Positions 23,984-33,146 are shown, counted from the first letter of the stretch. The stretch: 64,000 bases of DNA from Micromonospora cabrerizensis (GCF_022230955.1 NZ_JAKKFI010000013.1:1-64000); one strand, 5' to 3'. Program-made: numbers and translations. Notes: generated from the sequence alone by a model not told the origin.

Positions 23984-25514
23984 GCCGGTCTCCACCGACC
24001 CGCGCCAACAGCCGCCGGGCGCCACCTCCACCGTGCCGCCCCTGGCCGCGTCGAACGGGCGGCACCAGCAGGCCGGGCCGCCGCCGCAGCCGCCGCCCAC
24101 GGCCACGGCGCCTCCGGCGGCGGCACCCCGCCCCCGGATGGACTTCCAGGTGGTCCGGGAACTGCGCCGGGAACTCACCGAACGGCTCACCCTGTGGCAG
24201 CGCGGCCGGGAGTTCACCGTCGACGAGGAGGACACCGAACGGGCGCGGCTCGCCGTCGGTGTGGTCGCCGCGTACGCCGACTCCGTGCGCCGGGCCGGCA
24301 CGCCGATGGCCGCCGGTGAGGAACGTCTGCTGCTCGACCAGGTGACCGCCGAATTGGTGGGGTTGGGCCGGCTACAGACCCTGCTGGTCGACGACACCAT
24401 CGAGGAGGTGCACATCCTCGGTTGCGACCAGGTGCGCATCAGCCGGCACGGCGGCGGGGTCGACTGGGCCGAACCGATCGCCGACAGCGACGCCGAGCTG
24501 GTGGAGATCCTCCAGGCGGCGGCCCGCCGGGCGGGCGCGACCGAGCGGTCCCTGTCCACCGTGAAGCCCACTCTCGACCTGCAACTGCCCGACGGCAGCC
24601 GGCTGGCCGCGGTGTTCCTGGTCAGCCACCGCCCGTACGCGGTGATCCGCAAGCACAACACCCTGGACGTGAGCCTGGACGACGTGGCCGGTGCACGGGG
24701 TGACCTGGACGAGATGATCGACCCGCTCCTGCGCGACTTCCTCCGCGCGGCGATGCGCGCCGGGCTGAACATCATGGTCGCCGGGTTGGCCGGCGCCGGG
24801 AAGACCACGATCATCCGCGCGCTGATGAACGAGATCCCGCAGGATGAGCCGTACGTGCTGCTGGAGGAGAGCCGGGAACTGTTGCCGGCCCGCCGTCGCG
24901 AGCGGCACCGGGCGGTGATGAGCTTCGAGGCCCGGGAGGGCCACGGGGAGCGCGGCTTCGACGGCCGACCGGCCGGTGAGGTGACCATCGCCGACCTGAT
25001 CCCGCTGTCGCTGCGGATGGGCGTACTGCGGATCATCGTGGGTGAGGTGCGGTCCCGGGAGATCGTGCCGATGCTCCAGGCGATGACCACCAGCCGGGGC
25101 TCGATGTGCACCATCCACGCCCGCACCGCTTCGGGGGTGGGTGAACGGATCGTCGAGCTGGCGTTGGCGCACGGCCGTGAGATGACCGTCGACCAGGCCC
25201 GCCGGATGGCCGGCAACGCCCTCGACCTGATCGTCTACGTCACCGTCGAGGACGAGACCGCGATCGGCGGGCGTAAACACCGGTTCGTGTCGCACGTGGA
25301 GGAGGTGATCGGCGCTGGCGAGGCCGGTCGGATCACCACCACCACGGTCTTCGGGCCCGGCCCGGACGGTCGTGCGGTCCCCCGGCACCTGCCGGAGCGG
25401 GTGCGTGACCAGTTGCTGCGGGTGGGTTACGACGTACGGCTGCTGACCCGGTGGATCGAGGCCGGCGCCGGCGCGTGGCGGCGACCCCGGCAGACCCGAC
25501 TGGCCCGGCGGTGA
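23973..25514 (+). CDS. tadA: TadA/CpaF-type secretion ATPase
   Basis: The product is 513 residues. A Pro-rich head (about 1-50) precedes the N-terminal domain. The catalytic core has the Walker A motif GLAGAGKTT at about 270-278, LLEESREL, and the family blocks LRIIVGEVRSREIVPML and TTSRGSMCTIHARTASGVGE. It powers polymerisation and export of the Flp/Tad pilus as a cytoplasmic hexamer and contacts TadB and TadC, which are encoded next. Its ATG lies within the end of the TadZ frame, indicating coupled translation. Confidence 0.93.
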   Translation: MRFEPVSTDPRQQPPGATSTVPPLAASNGRHQQAGPPPQPPPTATAPPAAAPRPRMDFQVVRELRRELTERLTLWQRGREFTVDEEDTERARLAVGVVAAYADSVRRAGTPMAAGEERLLLDQVTAELVGLGRLQTLLVDDTIEEVHILGCDQVRISRHGGGVDWAEPIADSDAELVEILQAAARRAGATERSLSTVKPTLDLQLPDGSRLAAVFLVSHRPYAVIRKHNTLDVSLDDVAGARGDLDEMIDPLLRDFLRAAMRAGLNIMVAGLAGAGKTTIIRALMNEIPQDEPYVLLEESRELLPARRRERHRAVMSFEAREGHGERGFDGRPAGEVTIADLIPLSLRMGVLRIIVGEVRSREIVPMLQAMTTSRGSMCTIHARTASGVGERIVELALAHGREMTVDQARRMAGNALDLIVYVTVEDETAIGGRKHRFVSHVEEVIGAGEAGRITTTTVFGPGPDGRAVPRHLPERVRDQLLRVGYDVRLLTRWIEAGAGAWRRPRQTRLARR

Positions 25515-25518
25515 CCTG

Positions 25519-26418
25519 ATGCTGAGCCTGGAGCTGATCGCGGTGGTCTCCGGGGCCGCCTGTGTGGCCGGGCTGCTGCTGGCCGTGGTGGCGCTGGTCG
25601 GCACCCGACGTCCTCCCGGGCCGCGCCCCGGTGGCGGTCGGGGCCTCGATCGGCTGTGGCGCGGCCCCGGCACCACGCCTACCGAGCAGCGGTCCTACCA
25701 GGCCCTGCTGCTCGCCGCGCTGGTCGCGGGCGCGTTCGCGTTCCTGCTGACCGGGTTGCCGGTGGTGGGGCTGCTGGTGGCGGTCGCGGTGCCCGGCACC
25801 CCGTGGCTGTTCGGGGTCGGCAAGGCCGAACAGCGGGCGATCGCCCGGATCGAGGCGGTCGGCGAGTGGACCCGCCGCCTCAAGGACGTCTCCAACACCG
25901 GGCAGGGCCTCCAACAGTCGATCATCGGCACGATCGGCAGCGTGCCACCCGGCGTCGAGGACGAGGTACGGCTGCTCGCCGCCCGTCTGCAGGCCGGCTG
26001 GGTGGCCCGCACGGCGCTGCTGGCGTTCGCCGACGAGATCGCCGACCCGGTCTGCGACCAGGTGGTCGCGGCGCTGATCCTGCACCTCTCCGACCGGGGT
26101 GAACGGCTGGGTGACGTGCTCGGCTCGATCGCCGGCGCGGCATCCGCCGAGGTCGCCACCCGCCGGGAGATCGAGGCCAAGCGCACCCAGCCCCGGTTCG
26201 CGGTCCGCTTCCTCACCGGGATGACCCTGGCGACCCTCGCGTACGGGCTGATCAACACCGAGTACATCAAGCCGTACGGCACGCCGGTCGGGCAGGTGGT
26301 GATGGCCGCGCTCGGTGCCGCCTTCATCGCCCTGCTGGCCTGGGTGCGGTCGATGAGCCAACCGCAGCGGTCGACCCGGTTCCTGCCGGCGCCCGACCCG
26401 AGCGAGGTGACCGCGTGA
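25519..26418 (+). CDS. tadB: TadB-like pilus assembly membrane protein (T2SS F domain)
   Basis: The product is 299 residues. Two N-terminal helices (about 5-27 and 57-85) are followed by a cytoplasmic helical T2SSF domain (about 105-225), with GEWTRRLKDVSNTGQGLQQS and IEAKRTQPRFAVRF. Two C-terminal helices follow. It is one of two platform proteins paired with the TadA ATPase. Its stop overlaps the GTG start of the TadC gene by four bases. Confidence 0.88.
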   Translation: MLSLELIAVVSGAACVAGLLLAVVALVGTRRPPGPRPGGGRGLDRLWRGPGTTPTEQRSYQALLLAALVAGAFAFLLTGLPVVGLLVAVAVPGTPWLFGVGKAEQRAIARIEAVGEWTRRLKDVSNTGQGLQQSIIGTIGSVPPGVEDEVRLLAARLQAGWVARTALLAFADEIADPVCDQVVAALILHLSDRGERLGDVLGSIAGAASAEVATRREIEAKRTQPRFAVRFLTGMTLATLAYGLINTEYIKPYGTPVGQVVMAALGAAFIALLAWVRSMSQPQRSTRFLPAPDPSEVTA

Positions 26419-27287
26419 TCCTGAACTGGCAGTTGGCCATGGCGGTGTCTGGTGGTGCCGGGATCGGGCTGGGAGTCTTCCTGGTGGTCCGGGAGCTGGT
26501 GCCGGCGACCCCGGCGCTCGGGCCGGCGCTACGTCGACTGCACCAACCACCGGGCACCGGCCAGGTCGCCACTCCCGCCTCCCGACGGCTGGACTCACTG
26601 ACCGGGCTGTCGCGTTGGCTGCGTCCGCCGCACCGACAGCTCGCCCTGATCGGTCAGACCCCCGAGCAGTACGCGCTGTCGGTGCTGCTGTCCGCGCTGA
26701 TCGGACTGGCCACGCCGACCCTGCTCGGGGTGGCGCTGCTGGTGCTCGGCGTCTCGTTCCCGCTCGTCATACCGGTGCTCGGGAGTCTCGGCCTGGCGCT
26801 GCTGGGCGGGTTGCTGGCGCACCGGGCCGTGCTGACCAAGGCCGATGCCGCCCGGGACGAGTTCCGCCAGGCTGTCTGCACCTACCTCGACCTGGTGGCG
26901 TTGCAGCTCTCCGCCGCCCACGGGCCGGTGCAGTCGCTGGAGCGGGCGGCGGCGGTCTGTGACGGCTGGGTGTTCGATCGACTCCAGGAGTCGCTGCGGA
27001 TCGCCCAGATGCAGATGCACGCGCCCTGGGACGAGCTGCGCGACCTCGCCGACAAGATCGGCATTCCGGAGCTGGGGGACGTCGGCGCGATCATGCGCTC
27101 CTCCGGCAGCGAGGGCGCGCAGGTGCACGAGACCCTGCGCAGTCGGGCCGACTCGCTGCGCGACCAGATCCGCACCGACAACCTCGCTCGCGCCGAGGGG
27201 GTCACCAGCCGACTCGACATTCCGGGCGCACTGCTCGTCTTCGTGCTGCTCGGCTTCGTCGTCTATCCGTTCATCGCCCGAATCTGA
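26415..27287 (+). CDS. tadC: TadC-like pilus assembly membrane protein (T2SS F domain)
   Basis: The product is 290 residues and resembles TadB in layout: membrane helices near 1-25 and 88-135, a T2SSF domain about 145-265 (LDLVALQLSAAHGPVQSLE, then ELGDVGAIMRSSGSEGAQV), and a C-terminal helix ALLVFVLLGFVVYPFIARI. With TadB it forms the inner-membrane platform. The start is GTG overlapping the tadB stop. The small pilin-like gene follows after 23 bases, with an AAGGAG ribosome site. Confidence 0.88.
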   Translation: MILNWQLAMAVSGGAGIGLGVFLVVRELVPATPALGPALRRLHQPPGTGQVATPASRRLDSLTGLSRWLRPPHRQLALIGQTPEQYALSVLLSALIGLATPTLLGVALLVLGVSFPLVIPVLGSLGLALLGGLLAHRAVLTKADAARDEFRQAVCTYLDLVALQLSAAHGPVQSLERAAAVCDGWVFDRLQESLRIAQMQMHAPWDELRDLADKIGIPELGDVGAIMRSSGSEGAQVHETLRSRADSLRDQIRTDNLARAEGVTSRLDIPGALLVFVLLGFVVYPFIARI

Positions 27288-27310
27288 CCCCACCCCTGAA
27301 GGAGCACGCC

Positions 27311-27520
27311 ATGTCCATCCTCAGCTACCTGCACGTCGTGCTGACGACGCGCCTGGCCGAGCTACGCCACGACGGCGAGCGCGGCGACAGCCCGGTGCCC
27401 ACCGCGGTGATCATCTTTGGGTTGGTCTTCGTGGCGACCATCGTCACCGGCCTGGCTCTGAGCAGGGCCAACAACTGGATGACCAACATCCCAACCTTCT
27501 CGAACCCCACGGCCCCGTAG
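27311..27520 (+). CDS. Flp/pilin-like small protein, atypical processing site
   Basis: The product is 69 residues with one hydrophobic stretch, AVIIFGLVFVATIVTGLAL, preceded by a charged segment ending ERGD. Its place just after tadC and before two TadE-like genes is where the major Flp pilin normally lies, and its size fits. If cut after Gly in ERG|DSPVP, position +5 would be Pro rather than the usual Glu. That makes it either an unusual pilin or a different small membrane protein. AAGGAG lies seven bases before its ATG. Confidence 0.65.
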   Translation: MSILSYLHVVLTTRLAELRHDGERGDSPVPTAVIIFGLVFVATIVTGLALSRANNWMTNIPTFSNPTAP

Positions 27521-27528
27521 CAGCCAGC

Positions 27529-27978
27529 GTGAGCAGAGCCGCATTTTCGAGGTGGCGTCGGGTGGTCACCGCCACCCGGCGCCGACTCGTGGGCGGCGAC
27601 CGGGAGCGGGGTGCCAACCCGGTGGAGCTGGCCGTGATGATGCCGCTGATCCTGGTGCTGCTCTTCGCCTCGATCCAGATCGCGGCCGTCTTCCTCGCCC
27701 GTTCCACCGCGTTGAACGCCGCGCAGAGCGGCGTCAACGCCCAGCGGACGTACCAGGCCGGGGGCGGCGCCGGGGTGAACAGCGCCACCGGCTTCCTGAA
27801 TGCCGCCGGCGGCTGGCTGGTGGGTTGGGAGACACCCGGCCCGACCTGCGTCGTCATCAACGACGACACCGAGGTGACCTGCACGGTGAGTGGCCGGTCC
27901 CTCTCGGTGGTGCCGGGCGTGGACTTCGCGGTGCAGCAGACCGCCCACGGGACGGTGGAGAGGGTGACCACACCATGA
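27529..27978 (+). CDS. TadE-like pseudopilin
   Basis: The product is 149 residues. A class III pilin-like signal is present: after ERG|ANPVE, with Glu at +5, comes the hydrophobic LAVMMPLILVLLFASIQIA. The rest is a soluble domain with one Cys pair (TCVVIN, VTCTVSG). This matches TadE pseudopilins, which are cut by the prepilin peptidase and support pilus assembly. The start is GTG at 27529. It ends overlapping the ATG of the next TadE-like gene. Confidence 0.85.
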   Translation: MSRAAFSRWRRVVTATRRRLVGGDRERGANPVELAVMMPLILVLLFASIQIAAVFLARSTALNAAQSGVNAQRTYQAGGGAGVNSATGFLNAAGGWLVGWETPGPTCVVINDDTEVTCTVSGRSLSVVPGVDFAVQQTAHGTVERVTTP

Positions 27979-28499
27979 AGCGCACCGCCGAGCGGGGCTC
28001 GGTCTCCATCGAGGTGGCGGTGCTCGCGCCCGCGTTCATCGCGCTGATGGTGCTGGCCGGCGTTGTCGGGCGTACCGCCCTGGCCGCTGAGGCGGTCGAT
28101 GCCGCCGCGCACGACGCCGCCCGCGCCGCCTCGATCTCGCGAACTTCGAGCACCGCCGAGAGCGCCGCGCTCGAAGCCGCCCGGCAGCAGCTGGACTGGC
28201 ACGGCCTGGCCTGCGCGAACGGGTTGGCACCCACGTTCAGAGGCACGGTGGCAGGTGTGTCCACCACCTTCGACGCCGCCTTCACCAGCGCGGTGGGTGA
28301 GAACGCCACGGTGACGGTCGAGATCATCTGTGACGTGTCCTTCAGCGACATCTCGCTCGACATCCTGCCCGGCATGACATCCGGAAAACGGATCAAGGCG
28401 CATTTCACCTCGCCACTGGACCGTTACCGGGGCAGGGCCCTGGGGCCGGGTGCGGTGGGCGTGGGTGCCGCGCCGGACACGAGTGCGGGTGGCGTCTGA
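27975..28499 (+). CDS. second TadE/TadF-like pseudopilin
   Basis: The product is 174 residues. The N terminus shows the processing pattern ERG|SVSIE with Glu at +5, followed by the helix VAVLAPAFIALMVLAGVVG and an Ala-rich helix. A soluble domain with two Cys (LACANG, IICDVS) follows. It is probably processed by the prepilin peptidase and acts with the preceding TadE. Its last 76 bases overlap, antisense, the end of the HIT gene, and the Gly/Ala/Pro-rich tail after LDRYRG may reflect that overlap. Confidence 0.82.
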   Translation: MKRTAERGSVSIEVAVLAPAFIALMVLAGVVGRTALAAEAVDAAAHDAARAASISRTSSTAESAALEAARQQLDWHGLACANGLAPTFRGTVAGVSTTFDAAFTSAVGENATVTVEIICDVSFSDISLDILPGMTSGKRIKAHFTSPLDRYRGRALGPGAVGVGAAPDTSAGGV

Positions 28500-28978
28500 T
28501 GAACGTCGACAGGCAGTCGGGCCTGGCCGGCGCGGTCCAGCTCCGCTCGGAGTGCCAGCGCGAGGTCGTCCCGTCGCTGCTCGGCGACGCGTTGCTCCTC
28601 CGCTGCGCCCAGGTAGGCGAAGACGCGGGGGCCACGCCGGTCAGCGGGAGCGTCCGGCATTCGGGGCACCACGTGGAAGTGCACGTGGGCGAAACCTTCC
28701 TGCTCGGCGAACTGCACCACGTACGTCTTGGAGCACCCGGTCACCGCGTGCAGCGCTCGGGAGAGCCGCACCTGCCAGGTGCCGAGGCTTTCCGCTTCGG
28801 CGTCGGTGAGGTCGGCGATCGACGTCACGTGCCGGCGCGGGGCGAGTATCAGCCAGCCCGGCAGGGCCGAGTCGAAGGCGTGGGCGACACGCCAGTGGTC
28901 GTCGGCCGCGACAAGCTCACGTGGCGGCAGCGAGCCGAGCCGTTCGTTGTGGTGGCAGGAGAAACAATCCATCGTCAA
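28424..28978 (-). CDS. HIT-family nucleotide hydrolase or transferase, antisense within the tad locus
   Basis: The product is 184 residues. The histidine triad HVHFHVVPR is at about residues 98-106, with the supporting region GWLILAPRRHVTSIADLTD upstream. Such proteins cleave or transfer nucleotide phosphate bonds, for example from adenylylated substrates. The opening CFSCHH could bind zinc, as in some HIT subfamilies. The gene runs against the tad operon, between the second TadE-like gene and the TadG-like gene, and overlaps the former by 76 bases. Its last 25 codons read as the antisense of that tail and are probably not conserved. Confidence 0.88.
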   Translation of the reverse strand: MTMDCFSCHHNERLGSLPPRELVAADDHWRVAHAFDSALPGWLILAPRRHVTSIADLTDAEAESLGTWQVRLSRALHAVTGCSKTYVVQFAEQEGFAHVHFHVVPRMPDAPADRRGPRVFAYLGAAEEQRVAEQRRDDLALALRAELDRAGQARLPVDVHQTPPALVSGAAPTPTAPGPRALPR

Positions 28979-29043
28979 ACATTAATGCGTGGGTGCGGAC
29001 GTGTCGGCCCGTCGACCCGTCCTGCGGCGTTCGGGAGCGTCCG

Positions 29044-29505
29044 ATGATCAGGTGGCCGGGTCGCTCAGGGCAGTGCCGGCGGGCAGAGTCGCACGGTGAG
29101 CACGGCCGGGTGAGCATCTTCTTCGCGGTGACGATGATCGGCGTACTGGCCATCATCGGCCTCACCTACGACGGCGCCGGGCAGCTCCGCACCCTGCAAC
29201 GTGCCGAGAACCTGGCGGCCGAGGCGGCCCGGACCGGCGGTCAGGCCATCGACCGGGCCGTCGCCATCGATGGCGGGCCGAAGCGCATCAAGGAGTCCGA
29301 GGCCCTCGTGGCGGTCGACAGCTATCTGGCTGCCGCCGGCGTATCCGGCCACGTCGTGACCTTCCCCGTTGTCGACGGGGAGACCCTGATCCGGGTAACC
29401 GTTCCGATCACCTACAACCGCACGATGCTCGGGCTGTTCGTTCAGCAGAAGACCGTCACCGTCACCGGCGAGGCGACCGCGCGAGCCATCACCGCCGGAC
29501 CGTAG
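29044..29505 (+). CDS. TadG-like pilus-associated membrane protein
   Basis: The product is 153 residues. A hydrophobic helix, FFAVTMIGVLAIIGLTYDGA, follows EHGRVSI. This resembles pilin-like signals, but Phe instead of Glu is at +5 of the possible cut site. The rest is a soluble domain with LRTLQRAENLAAEAARTGGQ, the block typical of TadG/TadE-like proteins in actinobacteria. ATG 29044 has GGGAGCG upstream. It is cut off from the other tad genes by the antisense HIT gene. Confidence 0.72.
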   Translation: MIRWPGRSGQCRRAESHGEHGRVSIFFAVTMIGVLAIIGLTYDGAGQLRTLQRAENLAAEAARTGGQAIDRAVAIDGGPKRIKESEALVAVDSYLAAAGVSGHVVTFPVVDGETLIRVTVPITYNRTMLGLFVQQKTVTVTGEATARAITAGP

Positions 29506-29519
29506 GAAGGAAGGCAGCC

Positions 29520-31160
29520 ATGCCCGTATCGGGTGGGTCCGTCGTACGACGAACCGGACGGTTCCTCACCGGCATCGGCTCCCTGGCCGTGCTGTGCACC
29601 CTGCTGGTCGGCGCACCGATCGCGCTGCTGGCCTTCGCCGGCAACCCGCTGCCCGATCACCTGCCCACGATCAGCGAGGTGGGCACCGCGCTGACCAGCC
29701 GGGACGACGGCCAACTCTTCCTGCGTGCACTGGCGGTGGCCGGCTGGTTCGGCTGGGCCACGTTCGCCTTCTCCGTCCTCGTCGAGCTGGGGGCACAGAG
29801 CCTGCGCCGACCCGCGCCGAAGTTGCCCGGGATGGGCCGCCAGCAGAAGGCCGCCGCCGCGCTGGTCGGCTCGGTCGCGCTGATCCTCGTCGCCAGCCCG
29901 GCCGCCGCCAGCGCGGCTGCGGTCTACGGCGCGCCGGCGTACACCGGCGCACCGGGCGTCGGTGCCGTGGCCGCGCCGGCCCACGCGGGTGCGACACCCG
30001 ACACGGCGGCTCCGCTGGCCCGCAGCGGGCCACTCGGGTTGGCCGGGACGGAGCAGACCGCATTCGGCGGCTCCGCGGCCAACAACGAGGCCGCGCCGGT
30101 GTACCGGGTGGCGCGGGGCGACTACCTCGGCGAGGTGGCCGAGCGTTACCTGGACGAGTTCGGCGACTACCGGCAGCTCGCCAAGCTGAACAAGCTCGAC
30201 GACCCGGACCGGATCCGCCCCGGCCAACTGCTCCGGCTCCCCACCGAGGCCGCCGACCAGGGGGCCCGGCAGCACGCCACCGGCCGCCTGGTCGACCGGC
30301 CCGCGGCACCCAAACCGCCCGCGCCCCGGCCGGCGCCCGAGCGCGCCGCGCCGGAGCGCGTGGACCCGGCACCCCCCAGCGGTACGGAGTCAGCAGGCCA
30401 GCCACCGACCATGACCGTCGGCGCAGCCCGAGCAGGCACGGCCGACGGGGTGAACCGTCCACTGGCGGTGTCCGCCGTCCTGGCCGTGGCGAGCATCGTC
30501 GGAGCACAGATCGGTGCGGTGCTGGGCCTACGCCGACGCCCGGCGACCGCCGGGGCGGCGCCCCGGTTGGCCGCGTCCTCCCGCAAGCCCCGGGGAGGTG
30601 CGGCCCGAAGCACCGGCGGCGCGGGCCGAACCGGCAGTGCAGGCCGAACCGGTGGCGCGGGCAGTACCGGCGGCGCGGGCCGAACCGGCAGTGCAGACCG
30701 AACCAGCAGTGCGGACCGGACCAGCAGCGCGGCCCGGCGGACGAGCGGTGGAGCGGCCGGAAGCGGTGCCGCGTGGGCCGCCCGCCGAGCGGCCGCGGCC
30801 ATCGAATCCCCAACAACGCGGCCTAACGGCACGGCACCGAGCGGCGATGTCTTCGCGCCTCGCGACGGTGGGACACCTCGCGGAGGCGGGCCTCACGGAG
30901 GTGGGATGGCTCCTCCCGGCGGGGTCTCGCCCGCCGGCAGTGGGATGGCTCCTCCCGGCAGCACGGCGTTCCCCGGTGGCGGGATGGCTCTGTCCGGTGG
31001 TTCGTCGGCCGGCGGAGGGGCGGGGGCCGCCGGCACATCGGACTGGGGTGGTGACGAGGGTTGGGCCGGCGATGGCGCCGAGGGCGGGCTGTTCGCCGGC
31101 GGGCACGGCCTGGACTCCGTACCGGACGGACCTCCGGTCGGCCGCCACCGCCGCACCTGA
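29520..31160 (+). CDS. LysM-domain membrane protein of the tad locus
   Basis: The product is 546 residues. Three hydrophobic helices lie in the first 130 residues (for example GSLAVLCTLLVGAPIALLAF). A LysM domain is at about 193-242 (VYRVARGDYLGEVAERYLDE to RIRPGQLLRLP), then a fourth helix at about 312-336. LysM binds peptidoglycan, so it may fix the pilus machine to the wall. The long tail is low complexity, with repeats of GRTG(S/G)AG about 365-400 and GGGMAPPGG-like repeats about 450-500. It resembles the N-terminal part of tad-linked LysM/BTAD regulators, but no DNA-binding domain is present here. Confidence 0.78.
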   Translation: MPVSGGSVVRRTGRFLTGIGSLAVLCTLLVGAPIALLAFAGNPLPDHLPTISEVGTALTSRDDGQLFLRALAVAGWFGWATFAFSVLVELGAQSLRRPAPKLPGMGRQQKAAAALVGSVALILVASPAAASAAAVYGAPAYTGAPGVGAVAAPAHAGATPDTAAPLARSGPLGLAGTEQTAFGGSAANNEAAPVYRVARGDYLGEVAERYLDEFGDYRQLAKLNKLDDPDRIRPGQLLRLPTEAADQGARQHATGRLVDRPAAPKPPAPRPAPERAAPERVDPAPPSGTESAGQPPTMTVGAARAGTADGVNRPLAVSAVLAVASIVGAQIGAVLGLRRRPATAGAAPRLAASSRKPRGGAARSTGGAGRTGSAGRTGGAGSTGGAGRTGSADRTSSADRTSSAARRTSGGAAGSGAAWAARRAAAAIESPTTRPNGTAPSGDVFAPRDGGTPRGGGPHGGGMAPPGGVSPAGSGMAPPGSTAFPGGGMALSGGSSAGGGAGAAGTSDWGGDEGWAGDGAEGGLFAGGHGLDSVPDGPPVGRHRRT

Positions 31161-31313
31161 TTCGGATGGGCGAGGGCTGGCTCTCCGTCGCCCGGGCCAC
31201 GACCCACCCGGCCACAACTCGCCCGGCTACGAATCAAGCTGGCCACAACTCAGGCTGGCCGGCACCGCCGAGCCGGTGGCGGTCGGGCGAACCGCGGCCA
31301 CCACGCCGGCGGG

Positions 31314-32168
31314 TCAGGGCAGGCGGGTCTGGAGCACGCCGTTCTCGATCCGGGTGGGCAGGATCTGCTGGTCGTTGCCGGACGGTCCCTGCATGACCTC
31401 GCCGCCGTTGAGCCGGAAGGCGCTGCCGTGCCACGGGCAGACCACGCAGGCGTGGCCGTCGATCTCCTGCACCTCACCCTCGCCGAGCGGACCGCTCTGG
31501 TGCGGGCAGCGCTCCAACATCACGGTCACCTCGTCACCGTGTCGGTAGAGGATCACCGAGATGTCGTCGTCCACCTCTCGGGTGATCAGGGTGCGCTGCG
31601 GCAGCGTCGCCATGTCGGCCAGCGAGTGCCAGCCGTCGGTCATCCGGTGCAACTCGGAGATGCTCTGGTTGACCTGCGCCCCCTGCTTGTACGCGAGGTG
31701 TCCCCCGATGTACGCCCCCAGGCTGACGGTGGAGAGCCCGAGGAAGCCGAGGGCGCGGCCGACGCCGTGCCGGCCGGACAGCCGTGCGGCCAGTGACCCG
31801 GCGTACAGCGTCAGGCCGACGGTGTTGGCGGCGGCGTGCACCAGGCCGACCCGACGCTGGTCACGGGCGAGTGCCGCCCAGTCGTTCAACCCGGCGACCG
31901 CCGCCGGCAACGCGCTGACGGTGCCCAGGCCGACCAGCATGGTGGCGGGCCGGCGTTGCCCGGGCATCAGGTCCAGTACCGCGGCGCTGATCCACGCACC
32001 GACCGGCACCTGCACCATCGCCGGGTGCAGCGGATGCCCGAGGGTCACCCCGTGCAGCAGGTCCCGCAGCCGCCGCGGACGCAGCGTACTCAGGACCACG
32101 CGCTGCAACCGGTCACCCGTCCGGTCGAGGCTGGATGCCTGCTCAACTTTCGTCAGAAGTGCTCGCAC
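31314..32168 (-). CDS. Rieske [2Fe-2S] protein with DUF2231 membrane domain
   Basis: The product is about 284 residues. Residues about 40-165 form a four-helix membrane domain of the DUF2231 type, beginning GHPLHPAMVQVPVGAW. The C-terminal part is a Rieske domain with cluster ligands Cys221 and His223 (CPHQSGPL) and Cys244 and His247 (CPWHGSAF). It probably takes part in electron transfer at the membrane; the partner is unknown. GTG at 32168 is chosen because GGGAAG lies at a fitting distance; the frame stays open further upstream without protein-like sequence. Confidence 0.85.
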   Translation of the reverse strand: MRALLTKVEQASSLDRTGDRLQRVVLSTLRPRRLRDLLHGVTLGHPLHPAMVQVPVGAWISAAVLDLMPGQRRPATMLVGLGTVSALPAAVAGLNDWAALARDQRRVGLVHAAANTVGLTLYAGSLAARLSGRHGVGRALGFLGLSTVSLGAYIGGHLAYKQGAQVNQSISELHRMTDGWHSLADMATLPQRTLITREVDDDISVILYRHGDEVTVMLERCPHQSGPLGEGEVQEIDGHACVVCPWHGSAFRLNGGEVMQGPSGNDQQILPTRIENGVLQTRLP

Positions 32169-32344
32169 CCGTACCGACTTCCCGGCGAAGGGGGTCGCAA
32201 ACCGGTCTCGGGCGACAAAATCGTCACTGAGCGCGATCTTGCAGTTGCTGCCCCGGCAAACCGCCCACACCTGGCCGAAGCACGGCACCGGCCACAAGAT
32301 CGACGGGGATTGTGGGTGCGGGACCGTACGGGCATGCTGAGTCG

Positions 32345-33145
32345 ATGGGTGTACGGGTGGAGCGTGCCGGGCCGGTGACGACCGTCGTGCTGGATCGGGT
32401 GGCGGCTCGCAACGCCGTCGACGGGCCGACAGCTCGGGCGCTCGCCGACGCCTTCCGGGCCTTCGAGGCCGACCCCGACGCCGCGGTGGCCGTGCTCTGG
32501 GGCGCCGGCGGCACGTTCTGCGCGGGCGCCGACCTCAAGGCGATCGGCACGCCGAGCGGCAACCGGGTCGAGCCGGAGGGGGACGGGCCGATGGGCCCGA
32601 CCAGGATGGCGCTCAGCAAACCGGTGGTCGCGGCGATCTCCGGGTACGCGGTGGCGGGCGGCCTGGAGCTGGCGCTCTGGTGCGACCTGCGGGTCGCCGA
32701 GTCCGACGCGACCCTCGGCGTGTTCTGCCGCCGCTGGGGAGTGCCGCTGATCGACGGTGGAACGGTCCGGCTGCCCCGGTTGATCGGCGAGAGCCGGGCG
32801 ATGGACCTGATCCTCACCGGCCGCCCGGTGCCGGCCGAGGAGGCGTACGCGATGGGGTTGGTCAATCGGTTGGTGCCACCCGGCCAGGCGCGGGCCGCGG
32901 CCGAGGAGTTGGCGGCGGCGATCGCCCGGCACCCGCAGACCTGCCTGCGCAACGACCGGGCGGCGCTGCTGGCCGGAGTCGGGAGAGGGGAGCCGGAGGC
33001 GCTGGCGACCGAGTTGGCGTACGGGATGGACTCCTTGGCCACGGACGCGGCGGCCGGCGCGGCACGGTTCGCGGCCGGCGAGGGCCGACACGGCACGATG
33101 CCGCCGGGAGGGGGGACCCTCCCGGCGGCACCCGGTGCGAGCTAG
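32345..33145 (+). CDS. enoyl-CoA hydratase/isomerase family protein
   Basis: The product is 266 residues. The crotonase fold is shown by FCAGADLKAI (oxyanion-hole region, about 58-67) and VAAISGYAVAGGLELALWCD (about 100-119). These enzymes hydrate or isomerise acyl-CoA thioesters in fatty-acid or aromatic-acid breakdown. The substrate is not evident. ATG 32345 matches the usual N terminus. The end meets the GH87 gene on the other strand almost directly. Confidence 0.88.
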   Translation: MGVRVERAGPVTTVVLDRVAARNAVDGPTARALADAFRAFEADPDAAVAVLWGAGGTFCAGADLKAIGTPSGNRVEPEGDGPMGPTRMALSKPVVAAISGYAVAGGLELALWCDLRVAESDATLGVFCRRWGVPLIDGGTVRLPRLIGESRAMDLILTGRPVPAEEAYAMGLVNRLVPPGQARAAAEELAAAIARHPQTCLRNDRAALLAGVGRGEPEALATELAYGMDSLATDAAAGAARFAAGEGRHGTMPPGGGTLPAAPGAS

Positions 33146-33146
33146 G

